DNA of 64,000 nt from CAMLIZ01 sp040758375 (GCA_040758375.1 JBFLWE010000006.1:1-64000), one strand, 5' to 3'; counted from the first letter of the stretch, positions 37,573-48,955 are shown. The notes: generated by a model from the sequence alone, not told the origin. Program-made: numbers and translations.

Positions 37573-38508
37573 TCAAGCCCAGCCCAGCCATGCGAGCACG
37601 CGCCGCTCGCCGAGCAGCATCACGGCGATCCCCGCGCCTGCCAGGAAGGGACCGAAGGGCACGTAGCGACCCTCGCGCAGCGACTGGTTCATCTTCATCG
37701 CGATGCCCACCACCGCGCCGATCACCGAGGCGACGAGCAGCACGGGCACGATCATCTGCCAGCCCAGCCATGCGCCCAGCGCGCCCATCAGCTTGAAGTC
37801 GCCGAAGCCCATGCCCTCCTTGCCGGTGGTGAGCTTGAACAGCCAGTACACCGACCACAGCGAGAGATACCCCGCGGCCGCGCCCCACACCGAGGCCGGC
37901 AGCGACAGCGGCGTCCAGCCGAGTGCGCTGGCGATCAGACCAGCCCACAGCAGCGGCAGCGTCAGCACGTCGGGCAGCACCGTGGTGTCCCAGTCGATCG
38001 CCGCCAGCGCGAGCAACACCGCCACCACCGCGCACCACAGCAGCGCCACCGGCTGCGGGCCGAAGCGCCAGGCCACGGCGGCAAACAGCAGGCCGGTCAG
38101 CAGCTCGATCAGCGGATAGCGGGCGGAGATGCGGGTGCCGCAGGCCGAACACCGGCCCTTCAGGCGCAGCCAGCCCAGCAGCGGGATGTTTTCATGCCAG
38201 CGGATCTGGTGGCCGCAGGCCGGGCAACGCGAGCGCGGGCGCGCGATGCCCAGCACCGGCAACTGGCCTGCCGCCTTTTCCAGCGAATCGGCGGTCTGCT
38301 GCAAAAGCGCCGGCGCGCCCGCTTCGCGATGCGCGCCGAAAACGCGCTGCCAGGAGTCGTGGTCAGCCAGCTGCTGGGCGACATCGCGCCACCACTGACG
38401 CTCGAGCATCAGCGGCAGGCGGAAGATCACCACGTTGAGGAAGCTGCCGATGCAAAGGCCCAGCAGGGCCAGCGCGGGGATGGAGAACCAGACCTCGCTT
38501 GGTGGCAT
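37573..38508 (-). CDS. pilD: prepilin leader peptidase / N-methyltransferase
   Basis: 311 residues with about eight membrane segments. The zinc-binding pair CPACGHQIRWHENIPLLGW and CSACGTRIS is intact. The two catalytic aspartates are in AIDWDTTVLPD and GMGFGDFKLMGALG. It cleaves and N-methylates type IV pilins and type II secretion pseudopilins. It follows pilC and pilB, the usual order. Confidence 0.96.
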   Translation of the reverse strand: MPPSEVWFSIPALALLGLCIGSFLNVVIFRLPLMLERQWWRDVAQQLADHDSWQRVFGAHREAGAPALLQQTADSLEKAAGQLPVLGIARPRSRCPACGHQIRWHENIPLLGWLRLKGRCSACGTRISARYPLIELLTGLLFAAVAWRFGPQPVALLWCAVVAVLLALAAIDWDTTVLPDVLTLPLLWAGLIASALGWTPLSLPASVWGAAAGYLSLWSVYWLFKLTTGKEGMGFGDFKLMGALGAWLGWQMIVPVLLVASVIGAVVGIAMKMNQSLREGRYVPFGPFLAGAGIAVMLLGERRVLAWLGWA

Positions 38509-38512
38509 GCGC

Positions 38513-39733
38513 TCAGACCACCTGGCCGAGCTTGAAGATCGGCAGGTACATCGACACGACGATGCCCCCGATCAGCACGCCCAAGATCACGATGATGAAC
38601 GGCTCCATCAGGCTGGAAAGCGCCTTCACCATCTCGTCCACCTCGTCCTCGTAGAACTCGGCGGCCTTGCCCAGCATGTGGTCCAGCGAGCCCGATTCTT
38701 CGCCGATGGCCGCCATCTGCAGCACCATGGTGGGGAACACCCCCGTGGTTTGCATCGCGGTGGTCAGGCCGGTGCCGGTGGACACGTCCTTCTGGATCTG
38801 CTCGGTGGCCATCATGTAGACCTGGTTGCCCGAGGCGCCGCCCACCGAGTCGAGCGCTTCGACCAGCGGCACGCCGGCGGCGAACATCGTCGACAGCGTG
38901 CGCGTCCAGCGCGCGATGGCCGACTTGTTGATCAGCTCGCCGAACACCGGGATCTTCAGCAGCAGCCGGTCCATGGTCTTTTGCATCTTCTCCGAGCGTT
39001 TCCAGCTCTGCAGGAAGAAGAAGCCGCCGCCGATCAGGATGCCGAAGATCAGCCACCAGTAGGCGACGAAGAACTCCGACATCGCGATCACCGCCAGTGT
39101 CGGCGCCGGCAAGTCGGCGCCGAAGGACTTGAACACATCCTTGAAGGCCGGGATCACGAAGATCATGATCACCGCCAGCACGATGAAGGCCACGATCAGC
39201 ACCGCGATTGGGTAGGTGAGGGCAGACTTGATCTTGTTCTTCAGCGCCATCGTCTTTTCCTGGTACAGCGCCAGCCGGTCCAGCAACTGCTCTAGGATGC
39301 CGCCCGCCTCGCCGGCTTCCACCAGGTTGCAGTACAGCGCGTCGAAGTGCATCGGGTGCTTGCGGAAGGCCGCCGACAGACTGGTGCCGGTCTCCACGTC
39401 GGACCGGATGTCGTTCAGCAGGCGCGTCAGCTTGGGGTTGGTGCTGCCCCGCGCCACGATGTCGAAGGCCTGCAGCAGCGGCACGCCCGCCTTCATCATC
39501 GTGGAAAGCTGGCGCGTGAAGACCGCGATGTCCTTTTGCTTGATCGAACGGCCGCCGGAGAGCTTGCGCTTCTTGACCTTGGTGACCAGGATGCCCTGGC
39601 GCCGCAGGCTGGCGCCGACCGCGGCCTCGCCGCCGGAACGCAACTCGCCGCGCAGGATCTTACCTGTTCGATCCTTGCCTTCCCACTCAAAAATGAACTC
39701 TTTGGTGCCTCTCGCGGCTGCTGCAGTTGCCAT
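38513..39733 (-). CDS. pilC: type IV pilus inner membrane platform protein
   Basis: 406 residues, a GspF/PilC protein with two similar halves: FTRQLSTMMKAGVPLLQAFD in the first and WTRTLSTMFAAGVPLVEALD in the second. Three membrane segments; the ends match PilC (VVSMYLPIFKLGQVV). It anchors the PilB motor. It sits 31 bases after pilB and 4 bases before pilD. Confidence 0.96.
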   Translation of the reverse strand: MATAAAARGTKEFIFEWEGKDRTGKILRGELRSGGEAAVGASLRRQGILVTKVKKRKLSGGRSIKQKDIAVFTRQLSTMMKAGVPLLQAFDIVARGSTNPKLTRLLNDIRSDVETGTSLSAAFRKHPMHFDALYCNLVEAGEAGGILEQLLDRLALYQEKTMALKNKIKSALTYPIAVLIVAFIVLAVIMIFVIPAFKDVFKSFGADLPAPTLAVIAMSEFFVAYWWLIFGILIGGGFFFLQSWKRSEKMQKTMDRLLLKIPVFGELINKSAIARWTRTLSTMFAAGVPLVEALDSVGGASGNQVYMMATEQIQKDVSTGTGLTTAMQTTGVFPTMVLQMAAIGEESGSLDHMLGKAAEFYEDEVDEMVKALSSLMEPFIIVILGVLIGGIVVSMYLPIFKLGQVV

Positions 39734-39764
39734 ATCGCCCTCCGGGGCAAGCCTTCCCTAGACG

Positions 39765-41483
<1,719 letters not shown>

Positions 41484-41675
41484 AACGGCGGTCAGTTCAC
41501 AATGTAAAAAACCGGCCCATGATCGCCGATTCGAGCACGGACTGTAAACCGGGCTCTCCACGGGGGGGCCGTGCCCGACACAGCCGGTTACCCGAGGCGC
41601 GGCGAAGCTGCGGACTTGTTGGCACCCTGTCGCTGCCGGGAGCCGAGAACGAAGGTGAGGGGACGGGAAAGAGAG

Positions 41676-41752
41676 TGGTCGGGGTGAGAGGATTCGAACC
41701 TCCGGCCTCTACGTCCCGAACGTAGCGCTCTACCAGGCTAAGCTACACCCCG
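41676..41752 (-). tRNA. tRNA-Pro (anticodon CGG)
   Basis: The minus strand gives CGGGGTG at the 5' end pairing with CACCCCG, an anticodon arm CTACG-TTCGGGA-CGTAG (anticodon CGG, codon CCG), and a T arm around GGTTCGAATCC. CCA is encoded. Cloverleaf complete, 77 bases. Confidence 0.95.
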
Positions 41753-41804
41753 AAGCCGGCGGGCCTTGCACCCGCCATCTCTTTCCGTCAGGTCGTCGCG
41801 GCCG

Positions 41805-42800
41805 TCAAGAAGACCGGTCGACCGACTGAACACATAAGTGTAGCAGAGCTTCGCGGTGCATTGACGGGGGCAAGGCCTTCAGGCACTCGCGCGCCTTCTG
41901 CGCTTCGGCGCGGGCGGCGTCTCGCGTGGCCACCAGCGCGCCGGTGCGCCGCACGATGGCCAGGATCTCGGACAGCCGGGCTTCCTCGCCATGCTCGATG
42001 GCATGCCGGATGAGCTGACGCTCGGCAGGCTCGCCTTTCGTCATGGCCACCAGCAGCGGCAGCGTGGGCTTGCCTTCGCGCAGGTCGTCGCCCACGTTCT
42101 TGCCCAGCGCATGTGTGTCGCCTTCGTAATCGAGCAGGTCGTCCACCAGCTGGAAGGCTGTGCCCAGCGAGCGGCCGTAGTCGGCGCAGGCTTCCTCGAC
42201 GTGAGTCGGCGCATCCGCCAGCACTGCGCCGAGACGGGCGCTGGCTTCGAACAGCTTGGCTGTCTTGTAGCGGATCACACGCAGATAGTCGTCGACCGAA
42301 ATGTCCGGGTCGTGCATGTTCATCAGCTGCAGCACTTCACCCTCGGCGATGACGTTCGTTGCGTCCGCCAACACGTCGAGCACCCGCATGCGGTTGATCG
42401 ACACCATCATCTGGAACGCACGCGAATAGAGGAAGTCACCGACCAGCACGCTGGCGGCGTTGCCGAACATCGCATTGGCCGTCTGCCGGCCGCGGCGCAG
42501 CGACGACTCGTCGACCACGTCGTCGTGCAGCAGCGTCGCGGTATGGATGAACTCGACGATCGCGGCCAGGGCGTGGCGTTCCGGTCCGGCGAAGCCGAGC
42601 GCGCCGGCGAACAGCAAGACCAACCGGGGACGAATGCGCTTGCCGCCCGCGCTGATGATGTAGTGGGCAATCTGGTTGACCAGCGCCACGTCGGAGCGCA
42701 GGCGTTCCTGGATCACGCGGTCCACCGCCAGCATCTCGTCGGCCATGAAATCGCGGCCGGCAGACGTTGCCGGGTGGAGCTGGGGCACTGCGGAAGACAC
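41805..42800 (-). CDS. ispB: polyprenyl (octaprenyl) diphosphate synthase
   Basis: 331 residues from the GTG at 42800. First aspartate-rich motif LLHDDVVDESSLRRG, second LVDDLLDYEGD, and KTAKLFEASARLGA between. It makes the C40 side chain of ubiquinone. Divergent from rplU, the usual arrangement; the start is chosen to match the usual N-terminal length. Confidence 0.95.
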   Translation of the reverse strand: MSSAVPQLHPATSAGRDFMADEMLAVDRVIQERLRSDVALVNQIAHYIISAGGKRIRPRLVLLFAGALGFAGPERHALAAIVEFIHTATLLHDDVVDESSLRRGRQTANAMFGNAASVLVGDFLYSRAFQMMVSINRMRVLDVLADATNVIAEGEVLQLMNMHDPDISVDDYLRVIRYKTAKLFEASARLGAVLADAPTHVEEACADYGRSLGTAFQLVDDLLDYEGDTHALGKNVGDDLREGKPTLPLLVAMTKGEPAERQLIRHAIEHGEEARLSEILAIVRRTGALVATRDAARAEAQKARECLKALPPSMHREALLHLCVQSVDRSS

Positions 42801-42892
42801 GCTGGTGGGGTTCCTAAAGGGTCGCCGATTATAGAAATGCGGCCCCTGTGGAATAGGGTCCACCGGCCGAGCAGGCTCCCGGCGCGCCGGCG

Positions 42893-42901
42893 TGCTAGAA
42901 T
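42893..42901 (+). promoter_or_regulatory. extended -10 promoter element of rplU
   Basis: GTGCTAGAAT gives TAGAAT (42896-42901) preceded by TGC, an extended -10 element. No good -35 box stands at the right distance, which extended -10 promoters tolerate. The expected start point falls just before the structured leader. Confidence 0.5.
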
Positions 42902-42906
42902 ATCCG

Positions 42907-42955
42907 GCTCTGCGCCTTATGGGGCGTCCGGGGTCACGCCTCGGACCGGCAGAGC
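42907..42955 (+). ncRNA. structured 5' leader of rplU-rpmA
   Basis: A 7-bp outer stem GCTCTGC/GCAGAGC (42907-42913 with 42949-42955) encloses an inner stem GTCCGGGG/GCCTCGGAC (42926-42946). It lies 20 bases upstream of the rplU start and may be an autoregulatory L21 binding structure. Leaders for L21 are known in some bacteria; this one was found only by eye. Confidence 0.5.
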
Positions 42956-42975
42956 AGTTACACGAAAGGGCTCAT

Positions 42976-43287
42976 ATGTACGCGGTCATAAAAACCGGTG
43001 GCAAGCAATACAAGGTTGCTGCCGGCGAAAAGATCAAGGTAGAACAGATTGCTGCGGACGTTGGCCAAGAGATCGTGATCGACCAGGTGCTGGCCGTCGT
43101 GGACGGGCAGGACTTCAAGATCGGGGCTCCCTTGGTTGCCGGCGCCAGCGTCAAAGCCACCGTGGTGGCACATGGCAAGCACGACAAGGTGCGCATCTTC
43201 AAGCTGCGTCGTCGCAAGCACTACAAGAAGTCGCAGGGTCATCGCCAGACCTACACCGAGCTGCAGATCAGCGCGGTGAACGTCTGA
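42976..43287 (+). CDS. rplU: 50S ribosomal protein L21
   Basis: 103 residues; MYAVIKTGGKQYKV start, KIGAPLV and the basic FKLRRRKHYKKSQGHRQ block are typical of L21. First gene of the rplU-rpmA-obg-proB unit. Confidence 0.98.
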   Translation: MYAVIKTGGKQYKVAAGEKIKVEQIAADVGQEIVIDQVLAVVDGQDFKIGAPLVAGASVKATVVAHGKHDKVRIFKLRRRKHYKKSQGHRQTYTELQISAVNV

Positions 43288-43322
43288 GCCGCCAGCGCCC
43301 GTATTCCAGGAGTTAATCCACC

Positions 43323-43580
43323 ATGGCACAGAAAAAAGGCGGCGGTTCCACCCGGAACGGCCGCGACTCGCAACCCAAGATGCTTGGCGTCAAGGTGTTC
43401 GGCGGCCAGATCATCACGGCCGGCTCGATCATCGTGCGCCAGCGCGGCACCAAGTTCCACCCGGGCACCAATGTCGGCATCGGCCGCGACCACTCGCTGT
43501 TCGCGCTGGTCGATGGGCAGGTGTCGTTCGCGACCAAGGGCCCGCTGAACCGGCAGACCGTGAGCGTCACCCCGGTCTGA
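43323..43580 (+). CDS. rpmA: 50S ribosomal protein L27
   Basis: 85 residues; MAQKKGGGSTRNGRDS start, then QPKMLGVKVFGGQ and GSIIVRQRGTKFHPGTNV. The N-terminal tail reaches the peptidyl transferase centre. Preceded by AGGAG and followed by a strong terminator. Confidence 0.98.
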   Translation: MAQKKGGGSTRNGRDSQPKMLGVKVFGGQIITAGSIIVRQRGTKFHPGTNVGIGRDHSLFALVDGQVSFATKGPLNRQTVSVTPV

Positions 43581-43604
43581 AGCAGCTGCTTCTTGCCCAA
43601 GAAG

Positions 43605-43629
43605 CCCCGGCCCGCGCGCCGGGGTTTTT
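43605..43629 (+). terminator. rho-independent terminator after rpmA
   Basis: CCCCGGC/GCCGGGG with a 6-base loop and a run of five T. It separates the ribosomal protein genes from obg, which begins 31 bases downstream. Confidence 0.9.
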
Positions 43630-43660
43630 CGTTTAGAGCCTCCCTTACCATCGCGAGACC

Positions 43661-44734
43661 ATGAAGTTCGTAGACGAAGCCACCATCGACGTGGCCGCCG
43701 GCAACGGCGGGGCGGGCTGCGTGAGCTTCCGCCGCGAGAAGTTCATTCCGTTCGGCGGCCCCAACGGCGGTGATGGCGGGCGCGGAGGCAGCATCTACGC
43801 CGAGGCCGACCCCAACCTCAACACGCTGATCGACTACCGCTATGCGCGCCGGCACGAAGCGCGCAACGGCGAACCGGGGCGCGGCTCCGACCAGTTCGGC
43901 GCCGCCGGTGACGACATCGTGCTGCGCATGCCGGTGGGCACCATCATCACCGATCTCGAAAAGGACGAGGTGATCGCCGAGCTGCTGGTGCCCGGCGAAA
44001 AGGTGCTGATCGCCAAGGGCGGGGATGGCGGCTTCGGCAACCTGCATTTCAAGAGCAGCACCAACCGGGCGCCGCGGCAGAAGACACCCGGCTGGCCGGG
44101 CGAACAGAAGAAGCTGAAGCTCGAGCTGCGCGTGCTGGCCGACGTGGGACTGCTGGGCATGCCCAACGCAGGCAAGTCCACGCTCATCTCGGCGGTGTCC
44201 AACGCGCGGCCGAAGATCGCCGACTATCCCTTCACCACGCTGCATCCGCAGCTTGGCGTGGTGCGCGTCGGGCCGGAGCAGAGCTTCGTGATCGCCGACC
44301 TGCCGGGGCTGATCGAAGGGGCGGCCGAAGGTGCGGGCCTGGGCCACCTGTTCCTGCGGCATCTGCAGCGCACGCGGCTGTTGCTGCATGTGGTGGACAT
44401 GGCGCCGTTCGACGACAGCGTCGATCCGGTCGCGCAGGCCAAGGCGATCGTCGAGGAGTTGAAGAAGTACGACGAAGGCTTGTACGAGAAGCCGCGCTGG
44501 CTGGTGCTCAACAAGCTCGACATGGTGCCGGCCGAAGAACGCGAAAAACGCGTCAAGGACTTCATCAAGCGCTTCAAGTGGAAGGGTCCTGTGTTCCAGA
44601 TTTCCGCGCTCTCGCGCGAGGGCCTGGAGCCCTTGGTGCGCGCGATCTGGGAGCATGTGGCCTCGTACCAGAAGATCGAACACGTGCCCGACCCGCGCTT
44701 CGACGCACCTGCCGAAGGAGCCTCGAATGGCTGA
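43661..44734 (+). CDS. obg: GTPase Obg (ribosome assembly)
   Basis: 357 residues. Glycine-rich Obg fold at the N-terminus (AAGNGGAGCVSFRREKF). G domain with GMPNAGKSTLISAV, DLPGLIEGAAEGAGLGH, NKLD and a SALS-like ISALSREG. It assists 50S assembly and stress control. Overlaps proB by eight bases. Confidence 0.97.
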   Translation: MKFVDEATIDVAAGNGGAGCVSFRREKFIPFGGPNGGDGGRGGSIYAEADPNLNTLIDYRYARRHEARNGEPGRGSDQFGAAGDDIVLRMPVGTIITDLEKDEVIAELLVPGEKVLIAKGGDGGFGNLHFKSSTNRAPRQKTPGWPGEQKKLKLELRVLADVGLLGMPNAGKSTLISAVSNARPKIADYPFTTLHPQLGVVRVGPEQSFVIADLPGLIEGAAEGAGLGHLFLRHLQRTRLLLHVVDMAPFDDSVDPVAQAKAIVEELKKYDEGLYEKPRWLVLNKLDMVPAEEREKRVKDFIKRFKWKGPVFQISALSREGLEPLVRAIWEHVASYQKIEHVPDPRFDAPAEGASNG

Positions 44735-45845
44735 GGTGCTGAACAGCGCACGCCGCATCGTCGTGAAGGTCGGCTCCAGCCTGGTCACCAACGAGGGCCG
44801 GGGCGTGGACGCCGAAGCGATCGGCAACTGGTGCCGCCAACTGGCTGGCCTGGCGAGCCAAGGCCGCGAGGTGGTGATGGTGTCCAGCGGCGCCATCGCC
44901 GAAGGCATGAAGCGCCTGGGTTGGCGCAGCAGGCCCAAGGAGCTGCACGAGCTGCAGGCGGCTGCGGCCGTGGGGCAGATGGGCCTGGCCCAGATGTACG
45001 AGAGCAAGCTGCGCGAGCAGGGTCTGGCGAGCGCCCAGGTGCTGCTGACGCACGCCGACCTGGCCGACCGCGAACGCTACCTCAACGCCCGCTCGACGCT
45101 GTTGACGCTGCTGTCGTTGAAGGTGGTGCCGGTGATCAACGAGAACGACACCGTCGTCAACGACGAGATCAAGTTCGGCGACAACGACACGCTGGGGGCG
45201 CTGGTCGCCAATCTGGTGGAAGCGGATGCCCTGGTCATCCTGACCGACCAGAAGGGCTTGTACTCAGCCGATCCGCGCAAGCACCCGGATGCCCGCTTCA
45301 TCCACGAGGCCGTGGCCGGCGCGCCGGAGCTCGAACAGATGGCCGGCGGCGCGGGCTCCAGCATCGGCAAGGGCGGCATGATCACCAAGATCCTCGCGGC
45401 CAAGCGGGCCGCCGGCAGCGGCGCGAGCACCGTCATCGCCTGGGGCCGCGAGCCCGATGTGCTGCTGCGCCTGGCCTCGGGCGAGGCCATCGGCACGGCG
45501 CTGGTGGCCGCCACCCAGAAACTGGCCGCACGCAAGCAGTGGATGGCCGACCATCTGCAATTGCGCGGCAGCGTGGTGGTGGACGACGGGGCGGTGCAGA
45601 AGCTGCGTGGCGAAGGCAAGAGCCTGCTGCCGATCGGCATGGTCGAGGTGCAGGGCGAATTCCACCGCGGCGACGTGATCGCGGTGCGCAACGCCACGGG
45701 CCTGGAGGTGGCGCGTGGGCTGGCCAACTACTCCAGCGCGGAGGCGCGCCTCATCATTCGCCAGCCCTCGAGCGAGATCGGGCGCCTGCTGGGTTATGTG
45801 GCCGAGCCCGAGATGATCCATCGCGACAACCTCGTGCTCGCATAG
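44727..45845 (+). CDS. proB: glutamate 5-kinase
   Basis: 372 residues. Amino-acid kinase domain (RIVVKVGSSLVTNEGRG, VSSGAIAEGMKRL, NENDTVVNDEIKFGDND, GKGGMITKILAA) followed by a C-terminal PUA domain (GSVVVDDGAVQKLRGEGKSL). First step of proline synthesis. The start is the ATG inside the last codons of obg, behind GAAGGAG. Confidence 0.96.
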   Translation: MAEVLNSARRIVVKVGSSLVTNEGRGVDAEAIGNWCRQLAGLASQGREVVMVSSGAIAEGMKRLGWRSRPKELHELQAAAAVGQMGLAQMYESKLREQGLASAQVLLTHADLADRERYLNARSTLLTLLSLKVVPVINENDTVVNDEIKFGDNDTLGALVANLVEADALVILTDQKGLYSADPRKHPDARFIHEAVAGAPELEQMAGGAGSSIGKGGMITKILAAKRAAGSGASTVIAWGREPDVLLRLASGEAIGTALVAATQKLAARKQWMADHLQLRGSVVVDDGAVQKLRGEGKSLLPIGMVEVQGEFHRGDVIAVRNATGLEVARGLANYSSAEARLIIRQPSSEIGRLLGYVAEPEMIHRDNLVLA

Positions 45846-45883
45846 CCGGGCACGGTTCGTCGTTCGGGCCATGGCCCGGCGCT

Positions 45884-46462
45884 TCATTCGGCCGGTGGCT
45901 TGCTGCCCGCGGCCTCTTCGATCCGGCCTTCGGTGCCCTCGCGCCGCTGCGGCCGCATGCCCGATCGCAGGTAGCGGTTGTGATGGTTCACGCGCGGCAG
46001 GTAGCGCGCCAACTCGGTCAGCGCCATCTGGTAGACATTGCGCTTGAACTCGATCACCACGTCCAGCGGCACCCAGTAGTCGTTCCAGCGCCAGGCGTCG
46101 AACTCGGGGTGGTCGGTCGCGCGCAGGTTCATGTCGCTGTCGCGGCCCACCAGCTTGAGCAGAAACCAGATCTGCTTCTGGCCCTTGTAGTGGCCGCGCG
46201 CATCGCGGCGTATGAAGTGTTCCGGAACTTCGTAGCGCAACCAGTCGCGGGTGCGTGCGATGATCTTCACATGCTCCGGCTTGAGGCCAATTTCCTCGTG
46301 GAGCTCGCGGAACATGGCCTGCTCGGGCGTTTCACCATGTTTGATGCCGCCTTGCGGAAATTGCCAGGAATGGGTGCGCAGCCGCTTCCCCCAAAACACC
46401 TGGTTCCGCGAATTGAGCAGGATGATGCCGACGTTCGGCCTGAAGCCTTCACGGTCGAGCAT
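45884..46462 (-). CDS. rppH: RNA pyrophosphohydrolase (Nudix)
   Basis: 192 residues. Nudix box GGIKHGETPEQAMFRELHEE followed by IGL. MLDREGFRPNVGIIL start and WQFPQGG are typical RppH. It removes pyrophosphate from mRNA 5' ends to start decay. Divergent from proS, conserved in this group. The C-terminal 30 residues are low in complexity. Confidence 0.95.
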   Translation of the reverse strand: MLDREGFRPNVGIILLNSRNQVFWGKRLRTHSWQFPQGGIKHGETPEQAMFRELHEEIGLKPEHVKIIARTRDWLRYEVPEHFIRRDARGHYKGQKQIWFLLKLVGRDSDMNLRATDHPEFDAWRWNDYWVPLDVVIEFKRNVYQMALTELARYLPRVNHHNRYLRSGMRPQRREGTEGRIEEAAGSKPPAE

Positions 46463-46564
46463 AATCGGACCCCAATTTTTGAACTGAAACCATTATTGCA
46501 CCGGTGTGACGGGGGGCCTCAACAGCGATTTCCCTGCCCCGTTCGCGGGTGCGCCGCCCCACTG

Positions 46565-48310
46565 ATGAAAGCCAGCCAGTTCTTCATTTCCACGCTGAAA
46601 GAGGCGCCCGCCGACGCCGAGATCGTCAGCCACAAGCTGATGATGCGTGCGGGCATGATCAAGCGCCTGGGCGCGGGGATCTACACCTACATGCCGATGG
46701 GCCTGCGGGTCATCCGCAAGGTGGAGCACATCATCCGCGAGGAGATGAACCGCGCCGGTGCGATCGAGCTGCTGATGCCGGTGGTGCAGCCGGCCGAGCT
46801 GTGGCAGGAGACTGGCCGCTGGGACAAGATGGGCCCCGAGCTGCTGCGCGTGAAAGACCGGCACGAGCGCGACTTCATCATCCAGCCCACCAGCGAGGAG
46901 GTGATCACCGACGTGGCGCGGCAGGAGTTGCGCAGCTACCGCCAGCTGCCCAAGAACTTCTATCACATCCAGACCAAGTTCCGCGACGAGCGCCGCCCCC
47001 GCTTCGGCGTGATGCGCGGCCGCGAGTTCACGATGAAGGACGCGTACTCCTTCGACCGCGACGAGGCGGCCGCCGGCAAGAGCTACGACGCGATGTACCA
47101 GGCCTACTGCGCGATCTTCGACCGCATGGGCTTGCAGTACCGCGCGGTGGCGGCCGACACCGGCGCCATCGGCGGCGACCGCTCGCACGAGTTCCAGGTG
47201 ATCGCCGACACCGGCGAGGATGCGATCGTCTACTGTCCTTCCAGCGACTACGCCGCCAACATCGAGCTGGCGGAGGCCGTGTCGCTGATCGCCGCGCGCG
47301 CGACTGCTCAGCAGCCGCTGACCAAGACGCCCACGCCGAACAAGAGCACCTGCGAAGACGTGGCCGCGCTGCTCGGGCTGCCGCTGGAGCGCACCGTGAA
47401 GTCGCTGGTGCTGGCCACCGACGAGAAGAACGACGCCGGCGAGGTCGTGAAAACCGTCATCTGGCTGCTGCTGGTGCGTGGCGATCACGATCTCAACGAG
47501 GTGAAAACGGGCAAATTGCACGGTCTGAAGGCCGGCTTCCGCTTCGCGACCGTGGCCGAAATCGAGGACCATTTCGGCTGCAAGCCCGGCTACCTGGGCC
47601 CCATCGGCACGCGCAAGCCGGTGAAGGTCGTGGCAGATCGCACGGTGGCCAACATGAGCGACTTCGTCTGTGGGGCCAACGAGGAACATTTCCATTTCAC
47701 CGGTGTCAACTGGGGCCGCGACCTGCCCGAGCCCGACGAGGTGGCCGACATCCGCAACGTGGTGGCCGGCGATCCCTCGCCCGACGGCAAGGGGGTTCTC
47801 GCGATCCAGCGCGGCATCGAGGTGGGCCATGTGTTCTTCCTCGGCACCAAGTACAGCAAGGACATGAACGCCACCTACCTCGACGAGAACGGCAAGCCCC
47901 AGCTGATGCAGATGGGCTGCTACGGCATCGGGGTCACGCGCATCCTGGGCGCCGCGATCGAGCAGAACCATGACGAGCGCGGCATCATCTGGCCGACCCC
48001 GATCGCGCCGTTCGCGCTGGTGATCTGCCCGATCGGCTACGACCGCAATGCGGACGTGAAGGCCACTGCCGACCGCCTGCACGACGAGTTTGCGGCGCGC
48101 GGCATCGATGTGATGCTCGATGACCGCGGCGAGCGTCCCGGGGCGATGTTCGCCGACTGGGAGCTGATCGGCGTGCCGCACCGGGTGGTGATTTCCGACC
48201 GGGGCTTGAAGGACGGAAAGCTCGAATACCAGGGCCGGCGCGATGCGCAGGCCACTGCCGTGGGAGTGAACGAGATCGTGGACTTCGTAGGGAGCCGTTT
48301 GTCGGCATGA
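46565..48310 (+). CDS. proS: prolyl-tRNA synthetase (bacterial type)
   Basis: 581 residues. Class II motif 2 FRDERRPRFGVMRGREFTMK, the YbaK-like editing insertion (about 240-380: DEKNDAGEVVK, VRGDHDLNEVK), motif 3 GIGVTRILGA and a C-terminal anticodon-binding domain. Start MKASQFFIST is canonical. ATGA overlap with the next gene. Confidence 0.97.
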   Translation: MKASQFFISTLKEAPADAEIVSHKLMMRAGMIKRLGAGIYTYMPMGLRVIRKVEHIIREEMNRAGAIELLMPVVQPAELWQETGRWDKMGPELLRVKDRHERDFIIQPTSEEVITDVARQELRSYRQLPKNFYHIQTKFRDERRPRFGVMRGREFTMKDAYSFDRDEAAAGKSYDAMYQAYCAIFDRMGLQYRAVAADTGAIGGDRSHEFQVIADTGEDAIVYCPSSDYAANIELAEAVSLIAARATAQQPLTKTPTPNKSTCEDVAALLGLPLERTVKSLVLATDEKNDAGEVVKTVIWLLLVRGDHDLNEVKTGKLHGLKAGFRFATVAEIEDHFGCKPGYLGPIGTRKPVKVVADRTVANMSDFVCGANEEHFHFTGVNWGRDLPEPDEVADIRNVVAGDPSPDGKGVLAIQRGIEVGHVFFLGTKYSKDMNATYLDENGKPQLMQMGCYGIGVTRILGAAIEQNHDERGIIWPTPIAPFALVICPIGYDRNADVKATADRLHDEFAARGIDVMLDDRGERPGAMFADWELIGVPHRVVISDRGLKDGKLEYQGRRDAQATAVGVNEIVDFVGSRLSA

Positions 48311-48948
48311 AGCCGTGGGATGAAGTCGAATCGGCGGGCCTGTCGCGCCGCCGCCTGCTTGGCGCTGCGGCGGGTGTGCCGCTGCTGGGCTTGGCCGTGC
48401 CCGCCCATGCGGGCGGGCAGGTCGAGGAGCCGCTGGCCGACGCGGTGCGCACCGCGCTGGCGGCGGCCGTCAGCGTGGACGGTGCGCCGCCCAAGCCGGT
48501 GTTCGAGCACCTGGAGCACCGCCTGACCTACCTGCGCTGGCTGGGTTCGATGAGCGAGAAGCTCAAGCGCTGGGCGCAGGAAGCGCGCGCGCGCATCGAG
48601 TTTCTCGAAACCGTGTGGTACGAAAGCAAGCGCGCGGGCCTGGAGCCGGCGCTGGTGCTGGGCCTCATCCACGTGGAAAGCGGCTTCCGCAAGTACGCGA
48701 TCAGCTCGGCCGGGGCGCGCGGCTACATGCAGGTGATGCCGTTCTGGTCGCGCCTGATCGGCGATGGCGATGCTTCGAAGCTGTTCCACACGCAGACCAA
48801 CCTGCGCTTTGGCTGCGTGATCCTGCGCCACTACCTCGACATGGAAAAGGGCAACCTCTTCCTGGCGCTGGGCCGCTACAACGGCAGCCGCGGCCGGGCG
48901 CCGTATCCGACGGCCGTGCTCGGCCACCGTACGCGCTACCTGGCTTGA
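48307..48948 (+). CDS. lytic transglycosylase (SLT domain)
   Basis: 213 residues. A twin-arginine-like signal (LSRRRLLGAAAGVPLLGLAV ending AHA). The SLT catalytic segment is VLGLIHVESGFRKYAISSAG, with Glu in HVES, followed by GYMQVMPFW and LALGRYNGS. It cleaves peptidoglycan between MurNAc and GlcNAc. Coupled to proS by a 4-base overlap, a common pairing in betaproteobacteria. Confidence 0.92.
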   Translation: MKPWDEVESAGLSRRRLLGAAAGVPLLGLAVPAHAGGQVEEPLADAVRTALAAAVSVDGAPPKPVFEHLEHRLTYLRWLGSMSEKLKRWAQEARARIEFLETVWYESKRAGLEPALVLGLIHVESGFRKYAISSAGARGYMQVMPFWSRLIGDGDASKLFHTQTNLRFGCVILRHYLDMEKGNLFLALGRYNGSRGRAPYPTAVLGHRTRYLA

Positions 48949-48955
48949 GCGGCCG

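Noticed and set aside
46493..48181. 562-codon open frame antisense to proS
   Set aside because: Shadow of a strongly supported synthetase gene, without domain or ribosome site.
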